Numbered from the stretch's first letter, positions 1 to 9,815 are shown. The stretch: DNA of 64,000 nucleotides from an uncultured Shewanella sp. (GCA_947503555.1 CANNEE010000013.1:62001-126000), one strand, 5' to 3'. Made by a program: numbers and translations. The notes: generated by a model not told the origin, from the letters alone.

Positions 1-756
1 GCGCAGTGTATCGCTTAAACCTGGGGCAGGAGCTTCTTCAACCACTTTTTGGTGACGGCGCTGAATCGAGCAGTCCCTATCTGAGAGGTAGATACAGTTA
101 CCATGGCTATCGGCAAAGACCTGAACTTCAACGTGACGAGGTTGACGCAGATAGCGCTCCATCAGCAGCTTGTCGTTACCAAAAGAGGAGATAGCCTCAC
201 GTCTTGCCGAGTCAATCGCTTCTTGGACTTCTGCTGCTGATTCGACAATGCGCATTCCTTTACCACCACCGCCATAGGCTGCCTTGATAAGTAGCGGAAA
301 GCCCATGTTGTTGGCTTCATTGACCAGCAGCTTATCGCTTTGGTCATCGCCATGGTAACCCGGTACCAGTGGCACCTTCGCCGCCTGCATAATCGCTTTT
401 GCGGCACTCTTGCTACCCATGGCATCGATGGCATCGGCACTTGGGCCAACGAAAGCGATATCATTTTGCTCACATAGGCGCGCGAAGTCAGCATTTTCCG
501 ATAGGAAGCCGTAGCCTGGATGAATCGCTTGAGCCCCAGATTGCTTGGCAATGTCGATAATTAGCTCGCCCTTAAGATAAGACTCACTTGGAGCGCTGCC
601 ACCGATATGGAAAGACTCATCGGCCATAGCCACATGGCGCGCATTCTTATCAGCATCTGAGTAAAGCGCTACGGTGCGGATCCCCATGGTCTTAGCCGTA
701 TTAATAATGCGGCAGGCGATTTCACCTCGGTTAGCAATCAATAACTTGGTAAACAT
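1..756 (-). CDS. liuD: Methylcrotonyl-CoA carboxylase biotin-carboxylase subunit (3' part missing)
   Basis: The first 252 codons of a biotin-dependent carboxylase alpha subunit; the rest lies beyond base 1. The translation starts [17 protein letters not shown], the standard start of biotin carboxylase domains. It continues with HPGYGFLSE and the ATP-grasp glycine loop [11 protein letters not shown], then [19 protein letters not shown]. In this family the domain carboxylates biotin with ATP and bicarbonate; with LiuB it would convert 3-methylcrotonyl-CoA to 3-methylglutaconyl-CoA in leucine breakdown. The start ATG (754-756) directly abuts the liuC stop codon, so the two are translationally coupled. 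The assignment to methylcrotonyl-CoA over propionyl- or acetyl-CoA rests on the liu gene context. Confidence 0.93.
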   Translation of the reverse strand, partial: MFTKLLIANRGEIACRIINTAKTMGIRTVALYSDADKNARHVAMADESFHIGGSAPSESYLKGELIIDIAKQSGAQAIHPGYGFLSENADFARLCEQNDIAFVGPSADAIDAMGSKSAAKAIMQAAKVPLVPGYHGDDQSDKLLVNEANNMGFPLLIKAAYGGGGKGMRIVESAAEVQEAIDSARREAISSFGNDKLLMERYLRQPRHVEVQVFADSHGNCIYLSDRDCSIQRRHQKVVEEAPAPGLSDTLR

Positions 757-1635
757 CTATTTTGCTCCTTGCTGCGCGCTACTGTGTTGATTAGGCAAGT
801 CTTGTTCGGTGGTGTAAGTACTAAATTGGCTCCAGTCGGGTTTGCGCTTTTCAAAGAAGGCGTTGAGACCCTCTTGGCCTTCAGCGGAAACACGAATACT
901 TGCGATACGCTCTGCGGTGTAATCGATACATTTATCATCTATCACGCCGTTTTCGAGGTGACTGACTAAGGTTTTTACCCATGCCATTCCCTGAGGGCTG
1001 TTGGCGAGCAGGCTATCGATAATCGGCTTGGCAGCTTTTTCTAAATCATCACTGATTTCGCTGATAACTTGATGTTTGAGAGCGGTTTGGGCATCGAAAC
1101 GCTCGGCTGTCAACATATAGCGGCGTGAGGCTCTTTGGCCCATGGCGCGCACGACATAAGGGCTAATGACAGCAGGGATAAGCCCAAGTTTGACTTCGCT
1201 GAGGCAGAAGCTGGCTCGCTCGTTGGCGATGGCGATATCGCAGCAACAGATAAGGCCAAGTGCGCCGCCAAAGGCCGCCCCTTGAACCAGTGCGATAGTA
1301 GGTTTTGGGAACTTATCTAAGCGGGACATCAACTTAGCCAGTTCATGGGCATCGCTTAGGTTTTGCTCCATGTCCATTTTGGCTTGCTTACGCATCCAGC
1401 CTAAATCGGCGCCAGCGCTGAAGTTTTTACCGTCAGCCTTAAGGATTAACAGCTGACATTGGCTCAGTGATGCCATTAGCTCGAGTGAGGTTATCATCTC
1501 GGCGATCATCACTTCATCGAAGGCGTTATGTTTATCGGCTCTGTCGAGGCAAAGCGTGCCTACACCTGCTTCTAGGGACAAGCTGACATACTTGAGCCCT
1601 TGGTTGGTTTCTTGTACTAAATCTTGTGCATTCAT
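757..1635 (-). CDS. liuC: Methylglutaconyl-CoA hydratase
   Basis: A crotonase-fold protein of 292 residues. It shows the family oxyanion-hole segments: FSAGADLGWM after the first strand-helix unit, and GAAFGGALGLICCCDIAIA further on. The LSEVKLGLIPAVISPYV block follows. LiuC hydrates 3-methylglutaconyl-CoA to HMG-CoA in leucine catabolism. It sits between liuB (36 bp upstream) and liuD (0 bp downstream) on the same strand. The start ATG has AAGGA seven bases before it. The last ~25 residues are a polar tail longer than most crotonases of about 260 residues. The specific substrate is inferred from the operon. Confidence 0.9.
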   Translation of the reverse strand: MNAQDLVQETNQGLKYVSLSLEAGVGTLCLDRADKHNAFDEVMIAEMITSLELMASLSQCQLLILKADGKNFSAGADLGWMRKQAKMDMEQNLSDAHELAKLMSRLDKFPKPTIALVQGAAFGGALGLICCCDIAIANERASFCLSEVKLGLIPAVISPYVVRAMGQRASRRYMLTAERFDAQTALKHQVISEISDDLEKAAKPIIDSLLANSPQGMAWVKTLVSHLENGVIDDKCIDYTAERIASIRVSAEGQEGLNAFFEKRKPDWSQFSTYTTEQDLPNQHSSAQQGAK

Positions 1636-1671
1636 GACCTGTTCCTTAATTGAGTTAATCTTATCGATTGA

Positions 1672-3288
1672 TTACATACGGAACACGCCGAATTGGGTGT
1701 CTTCGATGGGGGCATTAAGCGCCGCTGATAGTGCTAGGCCTACCACATCTCGGGTTTGCGCCGGGTCGATAATGCCATCATCCCACAGCCTTGCACTGGC
1801 ATGATAAGGGTGACCCTCTTTATCATATTGCTCGACAATCGGCTTGCGGAACTCCTCTTCTTCCTTGGCAGGCCAATCTACGCCCTTACGGGCAAGTCCA
1901 TCGCGGCGCACCGTGGCTAATACGCCAGCGGCTTGCTCGCCTCCCATTACTGAGATACGGGCATTAGGCCACATCCACATCATGGTTGGATCAAAGGCGC
2001 GGCCACACATACCATAGTTACCTGCGCCATAACTGCCGCCGATAATCACTGTAAATTTAGGCACGCTAGCGCAGGACACTGCGGTTACCATCTTGGCGCC
2101 GTGTTTGGCTATCCCTTCATGCTCATACTTTTTGCCCACCATAAAGCCGGTGATGTTTTGTAGGAACAGTAGCGGGATCTTGCGCTGACAACAAAGCTCA
2201 ATAAAGTGAGCCCCTTTTTGTGCCGATTCAGAAAATAGAATGCCATTATTGGCCACTATGCCGACAGGGTAGCCATGAATACGGGCAAAACCACACACAA
2301 GCGTGGCACCATAGCCAGCTTTAAACTCGTCAAAGTCTGAGTCATCTATGATGCGAGCGATAACCTCTTTAACGTCGAAGGGCTTTTTCAAATCTGTGCC
2401 TACGACACCATAGAGCTCATTGATATCAAACTTAGGTGGTTTGACTGAGCTGAGTTGGCTTTGGATCTGTTTGTGATGGTTAAGACGGGCAACCGATTTG
2501 CGGGCAAGCTCAAGAGCATGCTCATCGTTTTGCGCCATATGATCGGCAACGCCTGAAATCTTGGTATGTACCTCGGCGCCGCCCAACTCTTCGGCGCTAA
2601 CTTCTTCACCAGTTGCCGCTTTTACTAGAGGCGGCCCTGCGAGGAAAATGGTGCCTTGCTCTTTAACGATAATCGACTCATCGGCCATGGCGGGAACATA
2701 AGCACCACCTGCGGTGCACAGTCCCATAACAACAGCGATTTGTGGAATGCCCTTTGAAGACATCTGTGCTTGATTAAAGAAGATGCGGCCAAAGTGGTCT
2801 CTGTCTGGGAACACTTCATCTTGTCGTGGCAGGTTTGCACCGCCTGAATCGACTAAGTAGATACAAGGCAGGTGACAACGACTGGCGATCTCTTGGGCTC
2901 GTAAGTGCTTCTTAACTGTAATAGGGTAGTAAGTCCCACCTTTTACCGTGGCATCATTGGCGATGACCATGCATTCGACACCACTGACGCGGCCTATGCC
3001 GGCAATAATACCTGCAGCGGGCACGGCTTCATCGTACACCTCATAGGCTGCGAATTGGGAGATTTCTAAAAATGGTGAGCCTGGGTCGAGTAGTTTCTCG
3101 ACTCTTTGTCTTGGCAGTAGTTTGCCACGGGAAGTGTGGCGCTCACAGGCAACAGGACCGCCGCCTTGGGTAATAGTGTTGAGCTTGGTTTGCAAGTCGG
3201 CAACTAAGGTCGCCATATCATCATGCTTAGTTTTAAATTCGTCACTGCGAGTATTGATGCGGCTGCTTAACTGGGTCACGTTACTCAT
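1672..3288 (-). CDS. liuB: Methylcrotonyl-CoA carboxylase carboxyltransferase subunit
   Basis: A 538-residue acyl-CoA carboxyltransferase beta subunit, the usual length for the family. Visible features are the early [20 protein letters not shown] segment, the acyl-CoA-binding [11 protein letters not shown] and [13 protein letters not shown] oxyanion glycines, and in the C-terminal half [12 protein letters not shown] and [17 protein letters not shown]. It transfers the carboxyl group from biotin on LiuD to methylcrotonyl-CoA. The ribosome site TAAGG lies directly against the ATG, which is unusually close. The next Met is at residue 25, inside conserved sequence, so the annotated start is kept. 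It lies 160 bp after liuA and 36 bp before liuC. Confidence 0.94.
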   Translation of the reverse strand: MSNVTQLSSRINTRSDEFKTKHDDMATLVADLQTKLNTITQGGGPVACERHTSRGKLLPRQRVEKLLDPGSPFLEISQFAAYEVYDEAVPAAGIIAGIGRVSGVECMVIANDATVKGGTYYPITVKKHLRAQEIASRCHLPCIYLVDSGGANLPRQDEVFPDRDHFGRIFFNQAQMSSKGIPQIAVVMGLCTAGGAYVPAMADESIIVKEQGTIFLAGPPLVKAATGEEVSAEELGGAEVHTKISGVADHMAQNDEHALELARKSVARLNHHKQIQSQLSSVKPPKFDINELYGVVGTDLKKPFDVKEVIARIIDDSDFDEFKAGYGATLVCGFARIHGYPVGIVANNGILFSESAQKGAHFIELCCQRKIPLLFLQNITGFMVGKKYEHEGIAKHGAKMVTAVSCASVPKFTVIIGGSYGAGNYGMCGRAFDPTMMWMWPNARISVMGGEQAAGVLATVRRDGLARKGVDWPAKEEEEFRKPIVEQYDKEGHPYHASARLWDDGIIDPAQTRDVVGLALSAALNAPIEDTQFGVFRM

Positions 3289-3364
3289 CCTTATGTAAGC
3301 TATTCGAGCAGAGTCTATTGCTCAGGCTCGGCTTGATCTCACCTTGTTATTGAGGCGAGGCTTG

Positions 3365-3406
3365 AAGTCAGCGACTTATCTGTTGAATTAGAATCGTCGC
3401 TGACTT
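3365..3406. repeat. Inverted repeat between liuA and liuB
   Basis: An 11-bp perfect inverted repeat, AAGTCAGCGAC (3365-3375) and GTCGCTGACTT (3396-3406), separated by 20 bases in the 160-bp gap between liuA and liuB. In the mRNA (minus strand) it would form a stable hairpin without a following U-tract. It may act as a stabiliser or processing site within the liu transcript; its role is not known. Confidence 0.5.
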
Positions 3407-3448
3407 TGGCTAGGCTGTTATGCTAATTTGGGCGTTATTGAGTCGAGC

Positions 3449-4618
3449 CTATTTAGACTCATTAAATAGTTCACGGCCAATTAGCATACGGCGAATTTCT
3501 GAGGTGCCCGCGCCAATCTCATATAGCTTGGCATCACGCAGTAGGCGGCCTGTTGCATATTCATTGACATAGCCATTACCACCAAGAAGCTGAATGGCAT
3601 CGAGTGCCATCTTAGTGGCAAGCTCAGCGCTATAAAGGATGGCGCCAGCGGCGTCTTTACGTGTGGTCTCACCTCTGTCACAAGCTTTAGCGACGCTGTA
3701 AACGTAGGAGCGAGCGGCGTTCATGCCTGTGTACATATCGGCAAGCTTGCCCTGTACTAGCTGGAATTGACCGATAGATTTGCCAAATTGCTCACGCTCA
3801 TGAATATAGGGAACAACGATATCCATACAGGCTTGCATTATGCCTAGAGGGCCGCCAGAGAGCACCACGCGCTCATAATCAAGACCACTCATCAGTACTT
3901 TGACGCCGTTATTGAGGCCGCCAAGAATGTTCTCTTCAGGCACTTCGCAGTTTTCAAACACTAGCTCACAGGTGTTAGAGCCGCGCATACCTAGCTTGTC
4001 GAGCTTTTGTGCCTGAGTGAAACCTTTAAAGCCACGCTCAACAATAAAGGCGGTAATGCCGTGTGGGCCCTTGTCTAAGTCGGTTTTGGCGTAAATCACA
4101 TAGGTATCGGCATCTGGGCCGTTAGTGATCCACATTTTGTTGCCGTTAAGAATATATCTGTCGCCCTCTTTGCGAGCATGTAGCTTCATAGAAACCACAT
4201 CTGAACCCGCATTAGGTTCACTCATGGCAAGGGCGCCAATATGTTCACCTGTGATAAGTTTTGGCAGGTAACGGTCTTTTTGGGCTTGGTTGCCGTTACG
4301 GTTAATTTGGTTAACGCAAAGGTTAGAGTGAGCGCCATAGCTAAGACCAATAGATGCAGAGGCGCGGGAGATCTCTTCCATCGCTACCACATGGGCAAGG
4401 TAGCCCATATTGGCGCCGCCGAACTCTTCAGCGACTGTAATTCCCAGCAAACCCATATCGCCTAACACTGGCCACATATGATTGGGAAAGGCGTTGTCTA
4501 GATCGGTTTTTTCCGCAATGGGAGCGATTTCATTTGCGGCGAAACTTTGTACTGCATCACGCAGCATATCGACTTCTTCACCTAAACCAAAGTTTAAACT
4601 TGTGTAGTGTTGGCTCAT
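3449..4618 (-). CDS. liuA: Isovaleryl-CoA dehydrogenase
   Basis: A 389-residue flavin acyl-CoA dehydrogenase that would oxidise isovaleryl-CoA to 3-methylcrotonyl-CoA and pass electrons to ETF. The acyl-CoA dehydrogenase signatures are clear: [16 protein letters not shown] and [14 protein letters not shown] (FAD/substrate region), [15 protein letters not shown], and the C-terminal [20 protein letters not shown]. In isovaleryl-CoA dehydrogenases the catalytic glutamate lies in helix G, and here [12 protein letters not shown] has Glu at that place, which supports this substrate over straight-chain ones. It is the first catabolic gene after liuR, 104 bp downstream of it. Confidence 0.94.
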   Translation of the reverse strand: MSQHYTSLNFGLGEEVDMLRDAVQSFAANEIAPIAEKTDLDNAFPNHMWPVLGDMGLLGITVAEEFGGANMGYLAHVVAMEEISRASASIGLSYGAHSNLCVNQINRNGNQAQKDRYLPKLITGEHIGALAMSEPNAGSDVVSMKLHARKEGDRYILNGNKMWITNGPDADTYVIYAKTDLDKGPHGITAFIVERGFKGFTQAQKLDKLGMRGSNTCELVFENCEVPEENILGGLNNGVKVLMSGLDYERVVLSGGPLGIMQACMDIVVPYIHEREQFGKSIGQFQLVQGKLADMYTGMNAARSYVYSVAKACDRGETTRKDAAGAILYSAELATKMALDAIQLLGGNGYVNEYATGRLLRDAKLYEIGAGTSEIRRMLIGRELFNESK

Positions 4619-4722
4619 CTTGTTATTCCTTTATTTCATTATTCTTACTAGCTCACATTTTTATGTCCGACTGGCTAGTTTGGTTTTATCTTGTAGTAGG
4701 GTAGAGCTTGAGTTGTTGTTAA

Positions 4723-5139
4723 TTAGGCGCTTTTGCTTTCCTCACCCATGGACGCAGCTAGGGCTTCACGGCATTGCTGCTCGGCTGAGTTCAGCTCCAT
4801 AAGCACCACTTTGATATCGTCCATCTGCTGCTGAAGTGCTGACTTTTTCTCTTCTACCAGCTCTAGCATGGTATTAAGCTGGGAGGTGCTGCTTTTATCG
4901 GCATCGTAAAGTTCAAATAGACGGCGAGTCTCCGCAAGGGAGAAGCCTAGGCGTTTGCCTCTTAAAATTAGCTTGAGGCGAACCTTATCTTTTAAGCTAT
5001 AAATGCGGGTTTGGCCGCGGCGTTTAGGTTTTAACAGACCTTGGTCTTCATAAAAGCGAATACTGCGAGTCGTAATATCAAACTCTTTGGACAGATCGCT
5101 GATTGAATATGTGGTCTTAGGATTTTGGTTCAAGCTCAT
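4723..5139 (-). CDS. liuR: MerR-family regulator of branched-chain amino acid degradation
   Basis: A 138-residue MerR-type regulator. The N-terminal winged helix-turn-helix is clear, with YSISDLSKEF, TTRSIRFYEDQGLL and RRGQTRIYSLKDKVRL. It is followed by a long coiled helix (about residues 80-120) that dimerises MerR proteins. The short C-terminus lacks the cysteines of the metal sensors, as known for LiuR, which is thought to respond to a CoA intermediate of the pathway. It is the first gene of the liu cluster and has a matching dyad in its own promoter, so it is probably autoregulated. Confidence 0.88.
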   Translation of the reverse strand: MSLNQNPKTTYSISDLSKEFDITTRSIRFYEDQGLLKPKRRGQTRIYSLKDKVRLKLILRGKRLGFSLAETRRLFELYDADKSSTSQLNTMLELVEEKKSALQQQMDDIKVVLMELNSAEQQCREALAASMGEESKSA

Positions 5140-5165
5140 AACACACCCTGAATAATCATTTTACT

Positions 5166-5210
5166 GTAAGGTATATGAAGTTTACGTAAAGGTAAAGTTT
5201 CAATCCGATA
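5166..5210 (-). promoter_or_regulatory. liuR-liuABCD promoter with LiuR-type operator
   Basis: On the minus strand, TTGAAA (-35, 5198-5203 region) and a TCATAT/CATATA -10 are separated by 19-20 bases instead of 17. The spacer is filled by the imperfect dyad at 5181-5196, read on the plus strand as TTTACGTAAAGGTAAA (pattern TTTACG-N4-SGTAAA). A long spacer occupied by the operator is the hallmark of MerR-family promoters. This site lies about 42-57 bp upstream of the liuR start. The regulator assignment is inferred. Confidence 0.65.
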
Positions 5211-5420
5211 ACAATTGAAGCTTCTTTGACCAGAAACTCTCTTCAATTTCATAACACTTCTTTATAAACAAAGGTTTATGATGCTCTAGATGCTGTTGTT
5301 AGGCTAACGTCTAATTGGGGCTGCAGGAAATTGCTTCAATAATGGCAATCTGGAATGTAATGAATTTGTAGAGAAAGCGTTACTACATTTGTGCGCTGCT
5401 GTCCTAGAAGGAGACAACAA

Positions 5421-7325
5421 ATGACTAGCTCTGGATTAGCCTTACATCAACAGTCCCTGAACGCCAAGGATGAGTTTTGGGCCGAGGCGGCATCTGCCAT
5501 CGCTTGGTATAAACCATGGGATAAAGTGCTAGATGAGTCGAATGCACCATTTTATCAATGGTTTAGCGGCGGCCAAATGAATACTTGTTATAACGCGGTT
5601 GACCGCCATGTGGCAGCGGGCAATGGCGATCGTGTGGCGATTCAATATGTCAGCCCGGTAACTGAGACAGAATATGGTATCACCTATAGTGAACTTCAAG
5701 CTCAGGTGAGCCGCTTAGCTGGCTATATGAACTCTATCGGCATCAAGAAGGGTGATAGGGTGGTTATCTATATGCCTATGGTACCAGAAACGGCTTATGC
5801 CATGCTCGCCTGTGCCAGAATTGGCGCTATTCACTCTGTGGTATTTGGTGGCTTTGCTGCCAATGAGCTGGCTACCCGTATCGACGATGCTAAGCCAAAA
5901 CTTATCTTATCGGCATCTTGCGGTATTGAGCCATCAGGCGTCGTTGCCTATAAACCACTGTTAGATAACGCCCTTGAACAAGCACAGCATCAAGTGAAGC
6001 AATGTTTGATTCTAGATAGAAGCCAGTGCCATGCTGAGTTGGTAGAAGGCCGTGATGTGAATTGGCATACGGCGATTGCCAGTGCGCCCAATGTGGATTG
6101 TGTACCTGTAGAAGCAACAGATCCTCTATATGTTCTTTATACCTCTGGAACGACCGGCCAGCCTAAAGGCGTGGTGCGCGATAACGGTGGTCACGCTGTA
6201 GCGCTGACTTGGTCGATGAAACATATCTATGATATCGGCGAAGGTGATGCTTTCTGGGCTGCATCGGATGTAGGCTGGGTTGTGGGCCACTCCTATATCG
6301 TTTATGCGCCGCTGCTGGTAGGGGCGACCACTGTGCTTTATGAAGGTAAGCCTGTTGGCACGCCAGATCCAGGTGCATTTTGGCGTATTATTTCCCAGTA
6401 TAAGGTCAAGAGTTTCTTTACTGCGCCGACGGCGATTCGTGCCATTAAGCGCGAAGATCCTGATGCAAGTTATGCTAAAGCGACAGATTTAAGCTGTCTT
6501 AATAATGTGTTCTTAGCCGGTGAGCGTTGTGATCCTGATACTCTGTTATGGACTCAGGAGATGCTGCAAAAGCCAGTTATCGATCACTGGTGGCAAACTG
6601 AGACGGGCTGGCCAGTGGCGGCAAACTTAATGGGTTATTCGCCAGTGCCAATTAAGCCGGGCTCACCAGCGCAACCTGTACCTGGCTATCAAGTGGAAGT
6701 GGTTGATGAAATGGGAGAGCAGGTCGAAGCGAACCAGTCGGGGAACGTGGTCATAAAGTTGCCTCTGCCTCCAGGGACCTTAACCACACTGTGGCAAAAC
6801 GATAAGCGTTACCAAGATAGTTACCTCTCTATGTATCCTGGCTATTACCTAACGGGGGATGCTGGTTACATGGATGAAGAGGGTTACCTTTATATTATGA
6901 GCCGTATCGATGACATCATTAATGTGGCCGGTCATAGATTATCGACAGGACGTTTTGAAGAGGTGCTTTGCCAGCATGAAGCCATTGCCGAAGTGGCGGT
7001 CATTGGTGTTCAAGACAAGCTCAAGGGCCAAGTGCCATTAGGGCTTGTGGTACTGAAAAAAGGTGTCGATATATCCGATGAGCAATTGCATAAAGAGCTG
7101 ATTGCCTTGGTTCGCAAGGAGATAGGGCCGGTTGCCTCATTCCGTTTAGTCAGTGCGATTCAGAAGCTGCCTAAGACGCGCTCGGGTAAGATTTTGCGTG
7201 GCACCATGCGTAAGATTGCCGATAATCAAAGTTTTAAGGCGCCAGCGACCATCGAAGATCCGGCAACCTTAGATCTTGTGCGTAATACTCTGACGCGTAT
7301 GGGCTATGCAGATGCACTAGTTTAA
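5421..7325 (+). CDS. AMP-forming acetyl/propionyl-CoA synthetase
   Basis: A 634-residue AMP-forming acyl-CoA synthetase that activates a short-chain acid (propionate or acetate) with ATP and CoA. Core motifs are YTSGTTGQPKG (P-loop), WWQTETGW, YYLTGDAGYMDEEG, the hinge MSRIDDIINVAGHRLSTG and the C-terminal LPKTRSGKILRG, whose Lys is the acetylation-regulated catalytic residue in this family. The length fits PrpE-type enzymes better than longer acetyl-CoA synthetases, but substrate cannot be decided from sequence. ATG at 5421 is chosen over GTG 5391 because AAGGAG sits seven bases upstream. It is divergent from liuR and could salvage acyl products of branched-chain degradation. Confidence 0.88.
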   Translation: MTSSGLALHQQSLNAKDEFWAEAASAIAWYKPWDKVLDESNAPFYQWFSGGQMNTCYNAVDRHVAAGNGDRVAIQYVSPVTETEYGITYSELQAQVSRLAGYMNSIGIKKGDRVVIYMPMVPETAYAMLACARIGAIHSVVFGGFAANELATRIDDAKPKLILSASCGIEPSGVVAYKPLLDNALEQAQHQVKQCLILDRSQCHAELVEGRDVNWHTAIASAPNVDCVPVEATDPLYVLYTSGTTGQPKGVVRDNGGHAVALTWSMKHIYDIGEGDAFWAASDVGWVVGHSYIVYAPLLVGATTVLYEGKPVGTPDPGAFWRIISQYKVKSFFTAPTAIRAIKREDPDASYAKATDLSCLNNVFLAGERCDPDTLLWTQEMLQKPVIDHWWQTETGWPVAANLMGYSPVPIKPGSPAQPVPGYQVEVVDEMGEQVEANQSGNVVIKLPLPPGTLTTLWQNDKRYQDSYLSMYPGYYLTGDAGYMDEEGYLYIMSRIDDIINVAGHRLSTGRFEEVLCQHEAIAEVAVIGVQDKLKGQVPLGLVVLKKGVDISDEQLHKELIALVRKEIGPVASFRLVSAIQKLPKTRSGKILRGTMRKIADNQSFKAPATIEDPATLDLVRNTLTRMGYADALV

Positions 7326-7346
7326 TCATGCTAAGAATATGAGTAA

Positions 7347-7378
7347 CAAAATGCCGGACTCGTGTCCGGCATTTTTTG
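7347..7378. terminator. Bidirectional terminator between the acyl-CoA synthetase and menA
   Basis: A 9-bp perfect stem, ATGCCGGAC / GTCCGGCAT, with loop TCGT is followed by a T-run. The upstream side begins with AAA, so on the minus strand the hairpin also ends in TTTT. It serves convergent genes. Confidence 0.9.
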
Positions 7379-7403
7379 TTCTAGTGACTGCTGTTCTATC
7401 AAC

Positions 7404-8294
7404 TTACAAACTGATGACTAGACCAACACTAAACAGAGCACTAAAAATCATGGTGAGCTTGGCTGTCGCTCCTAGCAGTGGATTAAGTGCTGCGCCCGAC
7501 TCCTGACTAAATTGTTGGCTGAGCTTGCGCGCAATCAATAGTGACAGGCCAGATAGCAATACAGGTAGTCCAGGCAGTAAGCCCAGTAGGAATCCCGCGA
7601 TTATGATGCCAAAAGGTAGATAGACTAGCGCTTGATATAAGATTCGAGCCTGAGCCTCGCCGATACGCACTGCAAGGGTGTTTTTGCCTGCTTTGATATC
7701 TGTGCTGATATCACGAGTGTTATTTACCAGCATAATAGCAGCGTTAAACAGACCTATGGCGCTACCCATCAGCCAAGCGCTGGTACTGGTGGTGCCAGCT
7801 TGCAGATAATAACTGCCCACAACCGCAATGAGGCCAAAGAAAATAAAGGCAGCGACTTCCCCAAGGCCATGGGAAGCGAGTGGGTAAGGACCTCCGCTAT
7901 AACCTAGAGCACCAAAGATGGCTAATGCCGCTAATATCGCAATAGGTATGCCGCCGTGATAGATAAGATAAGAGCCAACAAGGAGAGCGAGAATAAGACA
8001 AAATGCCATGGCATTGCGTACAGTGTTAGGGGCTATGAGTCCGCTTTGAGTGACTCGAGTAGGACCTAATCTCTCTTCGGTATCTATACCACTTTTGAAA
8101 TCAAAGTAGTCATTGGCGAGGTTGACGGCAACTTGCAATAAGAGTGCGCAGAACATGGAAGTTACCGCAATGAGCCAACTAAATGCTTCTAACTGAAGCG
8201 CTAAAATATTGCCTATCAGTAAAGGACCTATCGCCGCAGGTAGAGTACGTGGGCGAATCGCTAGGATCCAAGGGTTTATTGTGTTCAATCTCAT
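7404..8294 (-). CDS. menA: 1,4-dihydroxy-2-naphthoate octaprenyltransferase
   Basis: A 296-residue UbiA-superfamily prenyltransferase in the inner membrane, making demethylmenaquinone from 1,4-dihydroxy-2-naphthoate and a polyprenyl diphosphate. The first aspartate motif is in NLANDYFDFKSGIDTEE, followed by RLGPTRVTQSGLI, which is typical of MenA rather than UbiA. The second aspartate motif is NNTRDISTDIKAGKNTLAV. About eight to nine hydrophobic helices are visible. Menaquinone is needed for the anaerobic respiration common in Shewanella. It is a single gene, convergent with the acyl-CoA synthetase, with a weak TAGG ribosome site. Confidence 0.93.
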   Translation of the reverse strand: MRLNTINPWILAIRPRTLPAAIGPLLIGNILALQLEAFSWLIAVTSMFCALLLQVAVNLANDYFDFKSGIDTEERLGPTRVTQSGLIAPNTVRNAMAFCLILALLVGSYLIYHGGIPIAILAALAIFGALGYSGGPYPLASHGLGEVAAFIFFGLIAVVGSYYLQAGTTSTSAWLMGSAIGLFNAAIMLVNNTRDISTDIKAGKNTLAVRIGEAQARILYQALVYLPFGIIIAGFLLGLLPGLPVLLSGLSLLIARKLSQQFSQESGAALNPLLGATAKLTMIFSALFSVGLVISL

Positions 8295-8810
8295 CTAGCC
8301 TATTTAAACGTGAGCGACAGCAGCGCTCTATTATTGGTATTTTTTGGTGCTGTTTGACGCAAAAGGCTATCTGTTAGCTAGCCCAATCGTCGTATATATT
8401 AGGATAGCAAGAAATGCTTAGTTAAAAATATCGCTTAGTTCAAAGATTAAGAGGGCTGTCGATTATTACGGCTTAATTTTTGGTCTTATGTAAGCGTACT
8501 TTAAGGCCGTAAATTGATCTGAGCGAATAATGGTATCCATTCATAGTGTAAATATTCATTTTGTTTGTATGTTTTTTGGTCTTCTTGTCAATTTCGCTAG
8601 GTTTGATCTAGCGCACACTTGTTTTTTATTCGCATGTGAATTTTGTAGTTGACGTCAAAGTAACCAAGGATGTTGTGTGTTTTTATAGTGTTCTAAATGT
8701 AACGACGTTGTTTTTTAGAGTCAGTTAATTTATTGAATATAAAACTATTTAAATAAAAAATATTTAATAAAAGTGCTAGCTGAATCTGGAAATTATCAGG
8801 AAGATAGTCT
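8295..8810. other. Gene-free interval between menA and the SDR gene
   Basis: About 515 bases without a convincing ORF. It is AT-rich, especially 8680-8780. The only dyad I notice is a perfect 10-bp palindrome TTGACGTCAA at 8649-8658, about 150 bp upstream of the SDR start. It presumably holds the two divergent promoters, which I cannot place. Confidence 0.4.
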
Positions 8811-9737
8811 ATGCGTTTTGACAATCAGGTTGCCATCATTACTGGCGCAGCTTCTGGTCTAGGCCGCGCTTATGCTATTACACTTGCCGAGCGAGGCGCT
8901 AAAGTCGTTTTGATCGATATATGCCGAGCGTTTGATGGTGAGTGCAGCTTGATGGGAGTAAGCAATAAGGCCCTCAAACAAACACAAAGTGATGTTGAAG
9001 CCTTAGGCGCTGAGTGTTTAGTGTTTGAGTTTGATATTTCCTCTCCTGACTGCGTGATATCTTGCGTCGAGCAAGTTATTGCCCATTGGGGACGAGTGGA
9101 TATCTTAATCAATAACGCCGGCGTTCATAAAACCAGCTCATTTGAAAGCCTCAGTTTTAAGTGTTGGCAACGTCAGCTCGATGTGGATCTCAATGGCAGC
9201 TTTTATTTAGCGAAAGCCGTATGGCCGATTATGAAATGCCAAGGCGGTGGACGAATAATGATGACCACGGCTGCTAGTGGGCTCTATGGTGACACTGGTG
9301 AAACATCATTTAGCACAGTCAAGATGGCGTTAGTTGGTTTAGTTAACAGCTTGAGTGTTGAAGGGCGGGAATTTGATATTAGGGTCAATAGTTTGTGCCC
9401 TCAAGCCCTTACCGATATGACTCGAGAACATTTGGCCGAGCCAGTAAGAGAATTATTCTCAGTTGAATCAATCAGTAATGCCATGGTATTTCTAGTCGGA
9501 AACCAAGCTCCTACTGGCCAACATCTACTCGCAGCAGCGGGCAGTTATTCCTACGGTAAATTTGCCGAGTTTAAACCCAGATTTTATGCCGAAGGCGCTG
9601 CGACTGCGACAAAGTTGGCAGATGCTTGGCCTAGAATGAATCAAGCGTTACCTGTGACTTTTCATCGTAATGGTGAATCTCAAATTTTAGAGTGGGCTAG
9701 GCGCAGTGCTGCGCAATACCATGTCACAATAGATTGA
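8811..9737 (+). CDS. SDR-family protein with catalytic Tyr replaced by Phe
   Basis: A 308-residue short-chain dehydrogenase/reductase-like protein resembling the 3-hydroxyacyl-CoA dehydrogenase domain of multifunctional beta-oxidation enzymes. The Rossmann glycine motif TGAASGLG (residues 11-18), NNAG (101-104) and Ser156 are intact. The YxxxK motif reads FSTVK: residue 167 is Phe (codon TTT) where the catalytic Tyr belongs, with Lys171 kept. Ordinary SDR chemistry is therefore doubtful; it may be a binding protein, have altered chemistry, or be a partly decayed enzyme. The C-terminal ~100 residues extend past the core SDR. A 40-60 bp gap after its stop leads to tesB. Confidence 0.8.
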   Translation: MRFDNQVAIITGAASGLGRAYAITLAERGAKVVLIDICRAFDGECSLMGVSNKALKQTQSDVEALGAECLVFEFDISSPDCVISCVEQVIAHWGRVDILINNAGVHKTSSFESLSFKCWQRQLDVDLNGSFYLAKAVWPIMKCQGGGRIMMTTAASGLYGDTGETSFSTVKMALVGLVNSLSVEGREFDIRVNSLCPQALTDMTREHLAEPVRELFSVESISNAMVFLVGNQAPTGQHLLAAAGSYSYGKFAEFKPRFYAEGAATATKLADAWPRMNQALPVTFHRNGESQILEWARRSAAQYHVTID

Positions 9738-9815
9738 CCCGCATTTTGAGCACTAGCCTGCTAGTTGACTCTAGGTTAACATTGTCTGAGTTATGCGATT
9801 AATCAGTGGGTTATT

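Noticed and set aside
162-551. 129-residue open frame on the minus strand
   Set aside because: It overlaps the clear biotin-carboxylase frame of liuD in another phase and has no family features.
5391-5420. GTG start for the acyl-CoA synthetase
   Set aside because: ATG at 5421 has AAGGAG at ideal distance, and the extra ten residues are not family-like.
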